Shown in pieces: positions 53,265 to 62,330 of a stretch of DNA of 64,000 nucleotides (position 1 is its first letter; the number at the start of each line of letters is the position of its first letter). The notes under the pieces were generated by a model. The model ran no database searches. It was not told the origin of the DNA and saw only the letters and a list, made by a program, of their open reading frames with translations. The stretch comes from Hyphomicrobiales bacterium (GTDB lineage: Bacteria; Pseudomonadota; Alphaproteobacteria; Rhizobiales; Rhizobiaceae): the NCBI GenBank assembly GCA_900469625.1, contig UBXV01000022.1:1-64000 (forward strand). Direction: 5' to 3'. A program made the translations under genes and the position numbers.

Positions 53265-53687
53265 ATGTCGAGCCAGCCTTTGACCACCTATGTCGGCGTT
53301 GCCCATCCGTGGATGTGCGACACGATGGGGCACATGAACGTGCGCCATTATGCGGCAATGTTCGACGATGCCAGCTTCCAGTTGCTCGGCCATATTGCTG
53401 GCCTGGAAACCGAAGGCGAGAAGGCCAGGGGCTGGGCCGACGTACGCTCGGAAACGGAATACAAGCACGAAACCAAGGCCGGGGCGCTGATCACCATCCG
53501 ATCGCGGGTCGTCAAGCTCGGCCGTTCCTCCGTGACCTTCGAGCAGATCATGTCCGGAACGCTCGATGACGTCGTTCATGCGGTCAACCGGACGGTCACC
53601 GTCCGCTTCGACCTCGACGCGCGCGCAGCGACGGCCCTTGAACCTGCGGCCCGTTCCCGTGCTGAGGCCCTGCTGCCGGTGGAATGA
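53265..53687 (+). CDS. 4-hydroxybenzoyl-CoA thioesterase-like hotdog protein
   Basis: 140-residue single hotdog-fold acyl-CoA thioesterase. The active-site segment is VAHPWMCDTMGHMNVRHYAA then MFDDAS, in which D, H and N of the D-x-M-G-H-M-N motif match the 4HBT/YbgC group. The rest (RSRVVKLGRSSVTFEQIMSG) follows the fold. Start 53265 (MSSQPLTTYVG) is preceded by GAGG; longer in-frame extensions to 53115 have poor coding character. Stands alone and converges on the LysR gene. Substrate unknown. Confidence 0.85.
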   Translation: MSSQPLTTYVGVAHPWMCDTMGHMNVRHYAAMFDDASFQLLGHIAGLETEGEKARGWADVRSETEYKHETKAGALITIRSRVVKLGRSSVTFEQIMSGTLDDVVHAVNRTVTVRFDLDARAATALEPAARSRAEALLPVE

Positions 53688-53707
53688 GCCGTCGGTCGGC
53701 GAAGGTT

Positions 53708-54667
53708 TCAGTCGGCGTAGATGCGCTCTTCCGCCGGTGTTTCGGCGATCAATGTCTGCAATCCGGCAATCAGCGCCTTTTCGGCCCGGTTCAGCGCCTT
53801 GTCGGGATTTGTCAGCATGAAGATGTCGATGGCGGGCGGCGCCTCGTAAGGGGGTAGCCGCCAGAGCGCGCCATCGGCAACATCGCGTCGCGCAACGTGC
53901 AGCGGCAGCGGGCCGACACCAAGGCCGGCCATGATCATGCGGCGCACCTCTTCGAGACTGGAGGAGACGCCGACGACGTTGGCATTGAGCTTGGCCTCGC
54001 TGCGCAGCAGCGCCACCGGGCGAAGCGCGTCGGCGATATGGTCGGTGTGGAACGAGACGGAGGTCTCGCCCTTGAGGTCGGCGAGCTTCAGCCCTTGCTT
54101 GCCGAACAGTCGATGGTGCGGACCGCAGAAGAAGCCGAAGAACTCGCGAAACACCAGCAGATAATCGAGCGCTGGATCGCGAACGCTGACGAGGCAGAGG
54201 CCGAAGGATGCGCGCTTCTCCCGCACCTGGCGGGTGACGTCGCCGCTTGCAGCCACCGAGATGTTCAGCGTCGCGCGCGGATAGTCGCGATGGAATTGCA
54301 TCAGGGCCCGGTCGAAGAGCGGCGATACCACGTGGCTGGCAACGGCGATGGTCACGTGGCCGGTCACGTCGTCGCTGACGCCGCGCACCAGTTGCGGCAG
54401 CTGCGATATGGTTCCGAACACCTCGACGGCCTGTTCGTAGAGCAACTGGCCGACTTCGGTGAGGTCGAAGCGGGTCGCGTCACGTTCGACCAGACGCCGC
54501 CCGACCCTGTCCTCCAGCCGCTTCAAGGCATTGCTGACGCTCGGCTGCTTCAGGTTCAGCCGCTCGGCGGCGCGTGTGATGCTTTTCACCTCCGCGATCA
54601 CCACAAAGGTGCGCAAGAGGTTCCAGTCAAGCTCCCAGACAAGCCGTTCTGACCGCGGTGTCGCCAT
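53708..54667 (-). CDS. LysR-family regulator of the divergent amide/polyamine operon
   Basis: 319-residue LysR regulator. HTH at residues 14-75 (DWNLLRTFVVIAEVKSITRA, AERLNLKQPSVSNALKRLED). Effector domain from about 100 (GHVTIAVASHVVSPLFDRAL) to the end. It is divergent from the binding-protein gene at 54809 across 141 bases, the classic layout for a LysR protein controlling the adjacent operon and itself. The effector is probably the operon substrate or an intermediate. Confidence 0.92.
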   Translation of the reverse strand: MATPRSERLVWELDWNLLRTFVVIAEVKSITRAAERLNLKQPSVSNALKRLEDRVGRRLVERDATRFDLTEVGQLLYEQAVEVFGTISQLPQLVRGVSDDVTGHVTIAVASHVVSPLFDRALMQFHRDYPRATLNISVAASGDVTRQVREKRASFGLCLVSVRDPALDYLLVFREFFGFFCGPHHRLFGKQGLKLADLKGETSVSFHTDHIADALRPVALLRSEAKLNANVVGVSSSLEEVRRMIMAGLGVGPLPLHVARRDVADGALWRLPPYEAPPAIDIFMLTNPDKALNRAEKALIAGLQTLIAETPAEERIYAD

Positions 54668-54808
54668 TCTTCAAATCTATGCCTTCTATTCCCATTATCT
54701 ATTTGCGCAATGCTGAAGCAAAGGCAATCATGAAATTCGGAAGGCGCCTCGATGCCCGTCCCAAGCGCACGAGAAGGCGCATTTGCCCAGAGGATCAAGG
54801 AACATTTC

Positions 54809-55591
54809 ATGAAGACCATTTTCTCCGGCCTGCTGGCCGCTACACTGACCATTGCCGCAACTTTCTCCGCCGCATCAGTGCGTGCAGACGATCTGGAAGC
54901 CGTGAAGTCTGCCGGCGAGCTGAAGATCGCGATGAGCGGCCAGTACCCGCCCTTCAACTTCGTCAACGAACAGAACGAGGTCGTCGGTTTCGACGCGTCG
55001 ATCGGCAAGGCGATTGCCGAGCGCGTCGGCGTCAAGGGCACACTGGTGACGACGGCCTGGGATGGCATCATCGCCGGTCTGCTTGCCAACAAGTACGACA
55101 CGGTCGTCGGCTCCATGACCATCACGCCAGAGCGCGAGAAGGTCGTCGATTTCGTCGGTCCTTACTATCACGCCGGCCGCGCCGTCTTCGTCTCCGAGGA
55201 CTCGGCCGTTGACAAGCTCGAAGACCTCAAGGGCAAGACGCTGGGTGTGACGCTCGGCGAAACCCATGAAAAGTGGGCGCGCGAACAGGGCGGCTGGGAT
55301 GTGCGCACCTACAAGGGCCTGCCCGAGCTGATGATGGAACTGAAGAGCGGCCGCGTCGATGCCATCGTCGTCGACAACATCCCCGTCATGGTCGCCGTCA
55401 AGGAAACCGGCGAGAAGGTTCGCCGCCTGGAAACGCCTGATATCGAAGGCGGCAGCGTCGCCATCGGCATTGCCATCCGCAAGAACAATCCGGAGCTGAA
55501 GGCAGCGATGCAGAAGGCGCTCGAGGACATGCTGGCGGACGGCTCCTACGAGAAGATCGCCATGGAATGGGTCGGCAGCGACATTCGCTGA
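54809..55591 (+). CDS. polar amino acid-type ABC binding protein of the amide/polyamine operon
   Basis: Periplasmic family 3 solute-binding protein of 260 residues. Signal peptide MKTIFSGLLAATLTIAATFS to VRA. The mature part has GELKIAMSGQYPPFNFVNEQ, VVGFDASIGKAIAERVG, the ligand-carboxylate region VVGSMTITPEREKVVDFVGP and SGRVDAIVVDNIPV. The S-x-T-I-T-x-E-R motif, with arginine, implies an amino-acid-like ligand with a free carboxylate. Start 54809 follows AAGGA by 7 bases. First gene of a nine-gene operon; a stable hairpin follows it. Confidence 0.92.
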   Translation: MKTIFSGLLAATLTIAATFSAASVRADDLEAVKSAGELKIAMSGQYPPFNFVNEQNEVVGFDASIGKAIAERVGVKGTLVTTAWDGIIAGLLANKYDTVVGSMTITPEREKVVDFVGPYYHAGRAVFVSEDSAVDKLEDLKGKTLGVTLGETHEKWAREQGGWDVRTYKGLPELMMELKSGRVDAIVVDNIPVMVAVKETGEKVRRLETPDIEGGSVAIGIAIRKNNPELKAAMQKALEDMLADGSYEKIAMEWVGSDIR

Positions 55592-55606
55592 TCGCTTGCT
55601 TCTATC

Positions 55607-55642
55607 GTCTCCGGCCGTCCGCTGACGGTGGCGGCCGGAGAC
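55607..55642 (+). terminator. intercistronic hairpin after the binding-protein gene
   Basis: GTCTCCGGCCG (55607-55617) and CGGCCGGAGAC (55632-55642) form a perfect 11-bp stem, 15 bases after the stop of the binding-protein gene and 28 bases before the permease. No T-run. The same placement is seen in the ugp and peptide-type operons of this window. Confidence 0.6.
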
Positions 55643-55670
55643 CGTCGCATCCTCCTCCCGGAGTTTTCTC

Positions 55671-56318
55671 ATGGACTTTTCGCTGGTGCAGCGCGTCTTC
55701 CCGTTCTTCGTGGAAGCGGCGTGGATCACGATCGAGATTTCGGCACTTTCGCTTGCCCTCGGGCTTGTCGTCGCCTTTCTCGTTGCGGCGGCAAAGATGT
55801 CGCGCTCCTTGCCCTTGCGCATCCTCGGTTCTGCCTATGTCAGCCTGTTTCGCGGCACGCCATGCCTGATCCAGCTGTTCGTTCTCTATTTCGGTGGTCC
55901 GCAGATCGGCATCAATCTCGAGCCGTTTGCCGCCGGCGTGATCGGGCTTGGTCTCAACATCGGCGCCTATATGGCCGAAGCCATCCGCGGCGCCATCCAG
56001 TCGGTCGACCGCGGCCAGACCGAGGCTGCCCGCTCCATCGGCTTCAGCCGGTTCCAGACGATGCGCAAGGTGGTGTTGCCGCAGGCCGCACGTCTGATGA
56101 TCCGGCCGCTCGGCGTCAATGCCGTCGCCCTGGTCAAGGGGTCGGCACTGGTCTCTACGATTTCGGTGGTCGAGCTCACCTACACGGCCCAACGTTACAT
56201 CGGCTCGACCTACAAGCCGTTCGAGATCTTCGGTGTCGCCGCCGTGCTCTACATGCTCATCGTCTATGTCGTCGCGCGGGTCGTCGATCTCATCGACCGA
56301 CGCTACGCCATAGCCTGA
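55671..56318 (+). CDS. polar amino acid-type ABC permease 1
   Basis: 215-residue HisM/GlnP-family permease with about five membrane segments. FFVEAAWITIEISALSLALG is the standard family start, SLFRGTPCLIQLFVLYFG the conserved R-G-T-P-x-x-x-Q motif, and AARSIGFSRFQTMRKVVLPQ with A the EAA loop. Works with the next permease as a heterodimer. Ribosome site CGGAG before ATG 55671. Confidence 0.93.
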   Translation: MDFSLVQRVFPFFVEAAWITIEISALSLALGLVVAFLVAAAKMSRSLPLRILGSAYVSLFRGTPCLIQLFVLYFGGPQIGINLEPFAAGVIGLGLNIGAYMAEAIRGAIQSVDRGQTEAARSIGFSRFQTMRKVVLPQAARLMIRPLGVNAVALVKGSALVSTISVVELTYTAQRYIGSTYKPFEIFGVAAVLYMLIVYVVARVVDLIDRRYAIA

Positions 56319-56331
56319 GAGGAAACCCCGC

Positions 56332-56991
56332 ATGCAAGGCCTCGATTTCAGCGTCGTTCCGCCCTATGCCGATATCCTGTGGATGGGTGTGTGGTGGACG
56401 GTCGTCCTCACCGTCTCGGCAGCCGCCATCAGCTTCATCTTCGGCGTGATGTTCGCGCTCGTCGTTCTCTATGCGCCGAAGGCCGTCGCTTTGCCGGTCA
56501 GGGCGTTCATGTGGCTGTTCATGGGCACGCCGCTGCTGTTGCAGCTGTTCCTGATCTATTACGGGCTGGGGCAGCTCGGCTTCAAGATCCCGGCGCTGAT
56601 TGCCGGCATCATCGGCCTCGGGCTGCACTTCGCGGTTTATAACGCCGACATTCTGCGCGCCGGCATCGTCGCGGTGGATGTCGGCCAGACCGAAGGCGCG
56701 CGTAGTCTCGGCTTCGGTCGCTTCCAGACGCTGCGCTATTTCGTCGTGCCGCAGGCCGTGCGCAACACCATCCCGGCCATGGGCAACAACCTGATCGTGC
56801 TGTTGAAGGAATCCTCACTGGTGTCGATCATCGGCATTGCCGAACTCGTTCATGCGGCACAGCTCGCGATCAGCGAGACCTTCCGACCGTTCGAGTTCTA
56901 CATCACGGTCGCCGCCCTCTATTACATCCTAAACCTCGTGCTCGAAGCGGGTCTGCGCCGGGTCGAACAGAACGTGGAGGTATCACGATGA
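56332..56991 (+). CDS. polar amino acid-type ABC permease 2
   Basis: 219-residue partner of the previous permease. [40 protein letters not shown] (here M-G-T-P instead of R-G-T-P) and the EAA loop [20 protein letters not shown] are the family marks. 13 bases after the previous gene; it overlaps the ATPase gene by four bases (ATGA). Confidence 0.93.
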   Translation: MQGLDFSVVPPYADILWMGVWWTVVLTVSAAAISFIFGVMFALVVLYAPKAVALPVRAFMWLFMGTPLLLQLFLIYYGLGQLGFKIPALIAGIIGLGLHFAVYNADILRAGIVAVDVGQTEGARSLGFGRFQTLRYFVVPQAVRNTIPAMGNNLIVLLKESSLVSIIGIAELVHAAQLAISETFRPFEFYITVAALYYILNLVLEAGLRRVEQNVEVSR

Positions 56992-57752
56992 ACGCCGAGC
57001 GACCCATGGTCGAAGTGAAGGGGGCCCGCAAGGCCTATGGCGAGCTTCAAGTCCTGAAGGGCATCGACCTTTCGGTCGACCGCGGCCAGATCGTTGCCAT
57101 CATCGGCCCGAGCGGATCGGGCAAGAGCACGCTCCTTCGCTCGATCAATCACCTCGAAACCTTGAATGGTGGCGAGATCTGGCTTGATGGCGTCCAGGTC
57201 AACCAGGATCTGCGCGGCCAGGCCTTCGAGCGCCACATCAATGCGGTGCGCCAGCAGATGGGCATGGTGTTCCAGCATTTCAATCTGTTCCCGCATCTGA
57301 CCGTGCTCGAAAACGTCACCATGGGGCCCATCATCCTGAAGGGCATGGCAAAGGCGGCGGCGCGCGCGCTGGCGGTGGAACTTCTGTCGAAGGTCGGCCT
57401 TGCGGAGAAGGTCGATGCCTATCCCTCCAGGCTTTCCGGCGGCCAGAAGCAACGTGTCGCCATCGCGCGAGCGCTGGCCATGCAGCCGAAGGTGATGCTC
57501 TTCGACGAGGCAACTTCGGCGCTCGATCCCGAGCTGGTCGACGAGGTCAACGCGGTCATGAAGCAGCTTGCCGCCGAACACATGACGATGCTGATCGTCA
57601 CCCACGAAATGCGCTTTGCCGGTGAAGTCGCCGATCGGGTGCTGTTCATGGATGGCGGCGTTGTCGTCGAACAGGGGCCTCCGAGCGAAATCTTCCGCGA
57701 GCCGAAGCAGGAGCGCACGCGGACATTCCTCAAGAAATACCTGGCGGCGTGA
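56988..57752 (+). CDS. polar amino acid-type ABC ATPase
   Basis: 254-residue GlnQ/HisP-class ATPase. Walker [16 protein letters not shown] (about residues 43-57), Q-loop [11 protein letters not shown], signature [16 protein letters not shown], Walker [17 protein letters not shown] and H-loop IVTHEM are intact. Completes the importer formed with the two permeases and the binding protein. It overlaps the preceding gene, and its stop overlaps the dimethylformamidase-like gene (TGATG), tying import to catabolism. Confidence 0.95.
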   Translation: MNAERPMVEVKGARKAYGELQVLKGIDLSVDRGQIVAIIGPSGSGKSTLLRSINHLETLNGGEIWLDGVQVNQDLRGQAFERHINAVRQQMGMVFQHFNLFPHLTVLENVTMGPIILKGMAKAAARALAVELLSKVGLAEKVDAYPSRLSGGQKQRVAIARALAMQPKVMLFDEATSALDPELVDEVNAVMKQLAAEHMTMLIVTHEMRFAGEVADRVLFMDGGVVVEQGPPSEIFREPKQERTRTFLKKYLAA

Positions 57753-59398
57753 TGGATGCGATGAAGACGAGCAGCGACCAGTTTCCCGATTTCGGGCTGA
57801 CGCCCGATGAGCGCCGCGAAGCGGTGCTCGGCCACTACTACGAATATCCTGGAATGGACGGCGAGCGCGGCGAGATCTGGTGCTATACCGACGCCTATGC
57901 CTATCCGCCGGGCGCAACCGTGCGGCTTCAGGTAAGCTCGACGGCCCAACAGTTCGCGCTGGAGATCGTGCGCGACGGCGCGATCGAAACGACCGTCATG
58001 ACACGTCAGGGGATCGCGGCCCGCTGGCAGGATACGCCGGATCAGTGTTCCGTCGTTGGCTGCGGTTGGGAGACGACGTTCGAGTTCGCGGTCGATGCGA
58101 GCTGGCCGTCCGGTGCCTACCGCATTACGTTGACGGCGGCCGGCCGCAATGGCGCGCCCATTCGCTGCCATCACCTCTTCATCGTCCGTCCCGAGGCCGG
58201 CCGCAAGCCGGGCCGCGTGCTGCAGGTGGCGGCGACCGGGTCCTGGACCTCCTACAACACCTGGGGCGGTTCGAACCACTACCAGGGCATCACCGGTCCC
58301 AACCGCGACCAGTATGCGACGACCGTCAGCATCGAGCGGCCGTTCTGCCGCGGCTTTGTACAACTGCCGGCCGATGCGCCGCGGGTTCCGCTGGAAATCT
58401 ACTCGCCGATGGCGGTCGCCCCGCGCTACCCGCACATGGAATGGGCCTATGCCAACGGCTATTCCAAGAAATACGCCTCTTCAGGCTGGGCGAGCTATGA
58501 CAGCCATTTTTTCCGCTGGGCCGAGCGCGAAGGCTACGCCGTCGATCTCGCCAGCCAGCACGAGCTGCATTTCAACCCGGAAATCCTCGACGGCTATGAT
58601 TGCGTCGCCTTCGTGGGCCACGACGAATACTGGACCTGGGAGATGCGCGACGCGGTCGACGGTTACGTCGAGCGCGGCGGGCACGCGGCCCGCTTTGCCG
58701 GCAACTTCATGTGGCAGACGCGCCTGGAAGACGGCGGCAAGCGGCAGGTGTGCTACAAGTATCGCGCGCGTGCAGAAGACCCGGCTTTTCGGTCCGACGA
58801 TCCGACCCGCATGACCGGCTCCTGGGAGGATAGGACAATCGGTCGTCCCGGTTCGTCCACCTTCGGGCTCATTGCCACACGCGGGCTCTATGTCGGCTGG
58901 GGTGGTTGCGCTCCGCGCGGCGCCCGCGGCTTTCCAGTCTATCGCCCCGAGCATTGGGCTTTTGCTGGGACCGGTATCTACTATGGCGATATCCTCGGCG
59001 CCGAGGGCCATGCCTTCGGCTACGAGGTCGACGGCCTCGACTACATCATCCGTGGCGGCCTGCCGGAACCGACGGAGGACAGCGGCGCACCGGACGGACT
59101 GGAAATCCTGGCGCTCGGCATGTCGTCGCTGAAGGAAGAAAGCGCCGACATTGCCGCCGATGATCAGTTCCTCTCCGACGCGGACGCCAAGTTCGTGGCG
59201 GAAACGCTGATCGGCGATGCCGGCGAAGCCTCGGTCGACAAGGTCAAGCGCGGTTGCGGCATGATCGTCAATTTCCCGCGCGGCAAGGGCGAGGTCTTCC
59301 ACGCCGGCAGCTGCGAATGGGTGGCAGCCCTCAAGCGCGGCGATACGATGGTCGAACGCGTCACCGCCAATGTTCTCAACCGTTACCTCAAACGCTGA
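57752..59398 (+). CDS. N,N-dimethylformamidase large-subunit-like amidohydrolase
   Basis: 548-residue protein resembling the large (beta) subunit of N,N-dimethylformamidase, which uses a mononuclear iron held by two tyrosines and a glutamate to cleave amides. Family-like segments are GEIWCYTDAYAYPPGATVRL (N-terminal beta-sandwich), VLQVAATGSWTSYNTWGGSN, HYQGITGPNRDQYATTVSIE, CVAFVGHDEYWTWEMRDAVD, ERGGHAARFAGNFMWQTRLE and GKGEVFHAGSCEW near the end. True DMFase large subunits are longer (about 760) and need a small subunit; no small-subunit gene is present. The start is ATG 57752, overlapping the ATPase stop; GTG 57749 is possible. Substrate probably an amide or formamide imported by the linked transporter. 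Confidence 0.83.
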   Translation: MDAMKTSSDQFPDFGLTPDERREAVLGHYYEYPGMDGERGEIWCYTDAYAYPPGATVRLQVSSTAQQFALEIVRDGAIETTVMTRQGIAARWQDTPDQCSVVGCGWETTFEFAVDASWPSGAYRITLTAAGRNGAPIRCHHLFIVRPEAGRKPGRVLQVAATGSWTSYNTWGGSNHYQGITGPNRDQYATTVSIERPFCRGFVQLPADAPRVPLEIYSPMAVAPRYPHMEWAYANGYSKKYASSGWASYDSHFFRWAEREGYAVDLASQHELHFNPEILDGYDCVAFVGHDEYWTWEMRDAVDGYVERGGHAARFAGNFMWQTRLEDGGKRQVCYKYRARAEDPAFRSDDPTRMTGSWEDRTIGRPGSSTFGLIATRGLYVGWGGCAPRGARGFPVYRPEHWAFAGTGIYYGDILGAEGHAFGYEVDGLDYIIRGGLPEPTEDSGAPDGLEILALGMSSLKEESADIAADDQFLSDADAKFVAETLIGDAGEASVDKVKRGCGMIVNFPRGKGEVFHAGSCEWVAALKRGDTMVERVTANVLNRYLKR

Positions 59399-59410
59399 CA
59401 GAGACCGGAC

Positions 59411-60778
59411 ATGCTCAAGACGACAGCTTCCAACGAACGGCCCGCCTCACACCTGTTCTACCAGTCGCGCCTGCGCCGGCCGCTGGTCGACCGGGCCGAG
59501 GGCATCTATCTCTTCGACCAGGATGGCCGACGGGTGATCGACGGCTCCAGCGGCGCGATGGTGGTCAATATCGGCCATGGCAATCGCAACGTGATCGAAG
59601 CCATGAAGCGGCAGATGGACCGCGTGACCTTCGCCTATCGCCTTCACTTTGAAAACGAACCGGCCGAAGAATTGGCGCGCCGCGCCGCCGAAAAGCTGCC
59701 CGAGGGCATGGACAAGATCTTCTTCGTCTCCGGCGGGTCAGAGGCGGTCGAGTCCTGCCTGAAGCTCGCCCGGCAATGGGCCGTCGCGACCGGTCAGAAG
59801 GATCGCTGGAAGGTGATCTCGCGCTTTCCGTCCTACCACGGCGGCACGCTCGGCGCGCTGGCTGTCACCGGTTATGCGGCGCTCTCCGATCCGTTCTCGC
59901 CGATGATGCGCGAAATGCCGAAGGTGCCGGCACCGACCGCCTATCTCGACCGTGACAACCTGACGATGGAGCAGCGCGGCATCAAATATGCCGATATGCT
60001 GGAAGACAGGATCCAGTCCGAAGGCCCGGAAAGTGTGCTCGCCTTCATCATGGAGCCGATCGGCGGCGCGTCGACCGGGGCGCTGGTGGCACCCGACAGC
60101 TACTACCGGCGCATCCGCGAGATCTGCGACAAGTATGGCATCCTGCTCATCCATGACGAGGTCATGAGCGGGGCTGGTCGGACCGGGAAATTCCTTGGTG
60201 GCGATCATTGGGGCTGCAAGCCGGACCTGATCGCGCTGTCGAAGGGCTTTGCTTCCGGCTATTGCCCGCTCGGTGCCATGGCGGCGCCCTCAAGGCTGGT
60301 GCAGCCGGTGCTCGACGCCGGCGGCTTCCAGCATGGCTTCACCTATGCTGGCAATCCGCTTGCCTGCGCCGCTGGCCTGGCGGTGCTCGACGAAATCGAC
60401 CGGCTCGGGCTGATCGACAATGCGGCCGTCATGGGCGACGCGCTCAAGGCCGAACTGGTCACCCTTTCCGAACGCTTCCCGTTCATCGGCGACGTCAGGG
60501 GCAAGGGGCTGCTGCTTGCCGCCGAGTTCGTCTCGGATCGCGAGACGATGAAGCCCTTGCCGAAGGAGTTGAACGCGCACCAGCGGGTTGTCGATCTCGC
60601 CTATGAGCGTGGGCTGATCATCTATTCCAGGCGGACCCGTGGGGGTGTCGAGGGCGATCATTTCCTGGTCTGCCCGCCGATGATCATCACAAGGGAGCAG
60701 ATCGGCGAAATCGTCGCAATCCTCGGCGACGTGCTCGAACAGCTCGCGGCCGAACTCAACCTTCCCGTCAACCGCTGA
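59411..60778 (+). CDS. class III (omega/beta-amino acid) aminotransferase
   Basis: 455-residue PLP-dependent fold-type I aminotransferase. It has YLFDQDGRRVIDGSSGAMVV, NIGHGNRN, the cofactor-binding FFVSGGSEAVESCLKLARQW, FPSYHGGTLGALAVTG, the carboxylate-sensing LIHDEVMSGAGRTGKF and the PLP lysine in LIALSKGFASGYCPLGAM (about residue 280). Class III enzymes act on amino groups away from the alpha carbon (omega-, beta-amino acids, diamines). Next to a BKACE gene, a beta-amino acid substrate giving a beta-keto acid is the attractive reading. 12 bases after the previous gene. Confidence 0.93.
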   Translation: MLKTTASNERPASHLFYQSRLRRPLVDRAEGIYLFDQDGRRVIDGSSGAMVVNIGHGNRNVIEAMKRQMDRVTFAYRLHFENEPAEELARRAAEKLPEGMDKIFFVSGGSEAVESCLKLARQWAVATGQKDRWKVISRFPSYHGGTLGALAVTGYAALSDPFSPMMREMPKVPAPTAYLDRDNLTMEQRGIKYADMLEDRIQSEGPESVLAFIMEPIGGASTGALVAPDSYYRRIREICDKYGILLIHDEVMSGAGRTGKFLGGDHWGCKPDLIALSKGFASGYCPLGAMAAPSRLVQPVLDAGGFQHGFTYAGNPLACAAGLAVLDEIDRLGLIDNAAVMGDALKAELVTLSERFPFIGDVRGKGLLLAAEFVSDRETMKPLPKELNAHQRVVDLAYERGLIIYSRRTRGGVEGDHFLVCPPMIITREQIGEIVAILGDVLEQLAAELNLPVNR

Positions 60779-60788
60779 GATCGACACC

Positions 60789-61736
60789 ATGACGAAAACC
60801 AAGACGTCGCGCAGGAAGGTCATCATCACCTGCGCGGTGACGGGCTCGGTGCATACGCCGACCATGTCGCCCCATCTGCCGATCACACCGGACCAGATCG
60901 CCGCCGAGGCAATTGCCGCTGCCGAGGCCGGCGCCTCGATCCTGCACCTGCATGCGAGAAACCCGGTGGACGGTCGTCCCTCGGCAGACCCTTCGCTGTT
61001 CATGCAGTTTCTGCCGCGCATCAAGCAGTCGACCGACGCCGTCATCAACATTTCGACCGGCGGCTCGTCGCTGATGGCGCTCGAAGATCGCCTGGCGGCC
61101 TCATTGCGGGCCGAGCCCGAGATGTGCTCGCTTAACATGGGATCGATGAATTTCGCCCTGTTTCCGGCACTGGACAAGCCCGCCGAATGGAAGCACGCCT
61201 GGGAGCCGGAGCTGCTGGAGGCAACACGCTCGTCGATCTTCAAGAACACCTTTGCCGACATGGAATTCATCCTGACGCGGCTTGGGCAGGGATGCGGGAC
61301 ACGCTTCGAGTTCGAATGCTACGATGTCGGCCATCTCTATTCTCTGGCGCATTTCCGTGACCGTGGGCTGGTTTCCGGCCATCTGTTCATCCAGTTTGTC
61401 TTCGGCATTCTGGGAGGCATCGGCGCCGATCCCGAGAACCTGACGCACATGAAGCGGATCGCCGACAAGCTCTTCGGCGACGACTATTCATTCTCGGTGC
61501 TGGCGGCCGGCCGACACCAGATGCCGATGATCACGATGGCGGCGGCAATGGGCGGCAACGTTCGCGTCGGGCTCGAAGACAGCCTCTACAACGGCCGCGG
61601 CCAGCTTGCGACGAGCAATGCTGAGCAGGTGCAGCGTATTCGCACCGTGCTCGACGCCTTGTCGCTGGAGGTTGCCACCCCTAAGGAAGCACGTGATCTT
61701 CTCGGCCTCAAGGGCGGTGATCAGGTCGCATTCTGA
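60789..61736 (+). CDS. beta-keto acid cleavage enzyme (BKACE, DUF849)
   Basis: 315-residue TIM-barrel zinc enzyme of the DUF849/Kce family, which condenses a beta-keto acid with acetyl-CoA to give acetoacetate plus a new CoA thioester. KVIITCAVTGSVHTPTMSPH and LPITP match the N-terminal signature. H53 and H55 in GASILHLHARNPVDGRPSAD are the likely zinc ligands, with E263 in VRVGLEDSLY as the third. AAAMGGNVRVGLED is a family hallmark. Family members differ widely in substrate, and here it is unknown. Ten bases after the aminotransferase, so the transamination product may be its substrate. Confidence 0.93.
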   Translation: MTKTKTSRRKVIITCAVTGSVHTPTMSPHLPITPDQIAAEAIAAAEAGASILHLHARNPVDGRPSADPSLFMQFLPRIKQSTDAVINISTGGSSLMALEDRLAASLRAEPEMCSLNMGSMNFALFPALDKPAEWKHAWEPELLEATRSSIFKNTFADMEFILTRLGQGCGTRFEFECYDVGHLYSLAHFRDRGLVSGHLFIQFVFGILGGIGADPENLTHMKRIADKLFGDDYSFSVLAAGRHQMPMITMAAAMGGNVRVGLEDSLYNGRGQLATSNAEQVQRIRTVLDALSLEVATPKEARDLLGLKGGDQVAF

Positions 61737-61796
61737 TGCCGTAGGCCCCGGGCGAGATCGCCCGCGGCTTCGGTCGCTGCAGTAAAGGGGAAGACA

Positions 61797-62300
61797 TTGA
61801 CAACGACGCACGGTTCGACCGCGGTCATCCGCATTCGCTCAGGTGAAATCGGCGATGCCGAGACGATCCATGGTGCAATCCTGGCCATGGGGCGCGGGCT
61901 CGACATGGTAGGCAAGGTGACTTGCACCGCAGACGACTATCGCCGGTTCGGCTTCGGCCCGGGCGCGGCCTTCGGCAGTCTGATTGCCGAGGTGGACGGC
62001 GCGTTTGCCGGTCTCTGCCTGTTCTTCCCGATCTTTTCGACCTGGCGTGGGCGGCCCGGAGTCTTTGTGCAGGATCTCTATGTCGAAGATCGCTTTCGCG
62101 GCCTCGGGATCGGCGAGCGCCTGCTGCGCGACGTGGCGGCCTGGTCGAGGGCGCGCGGTGGGGACTATCTGCGTCTGGAAGTCGACGTGGAAAACACGAC
62201 CGCCCAGCGCCTCTACGAGCGGCTCGGTATCACCTGGCAGGTGAAGGACCGCGCCCATGCCGCCTACGGCGATGCCTTCGTGGCACTCGCTGGAAAATGA
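61797..62300 (+). CDS. GNAT N-acetyltransferase, diamine-acetyltransferase-like
   Basis: 167-residue GNAT enzyme. The acetyl-CoA pyrophosphate loop is in VQDLYVEDRFRGLGIGERLL, preceded by LFFPIFSTWRGRPG and followed by YLRLEVDVENTTAQRLYERL. The run F-F-x-x-F-S-T-W-x-G-R...x-D-L-Y-V is close to the spermidine/spermine (SSAT) and thialysine acetyltransferase group, pointing to a primary amine substrate. The start is TTG 61797 with AAAGGGGA about 8 bases upstream. It lies 60 bases after the BKACE gene, the widest gap in the catabolic half of the operon. Confidence 0.87.
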   Translation: MTTTHGSTAVIRIRSGEIGDAETIHGAILAMGRGLDMVGKVTCTADDYRRFGFGPGAAFGSLIAEVDGAFAGLCLFFPIFSTWRGRPGVFVQDLYVEDRFRGLGIGERLLRDVAAWSRARGGDYLRLEVDVENTTAQRLYERLGITWQVKDRAHAAYGDAFVALAGK

Positions 62301-62330
62301 ACGTCCGAAGCCGCAGGAATTGGAGTGACC

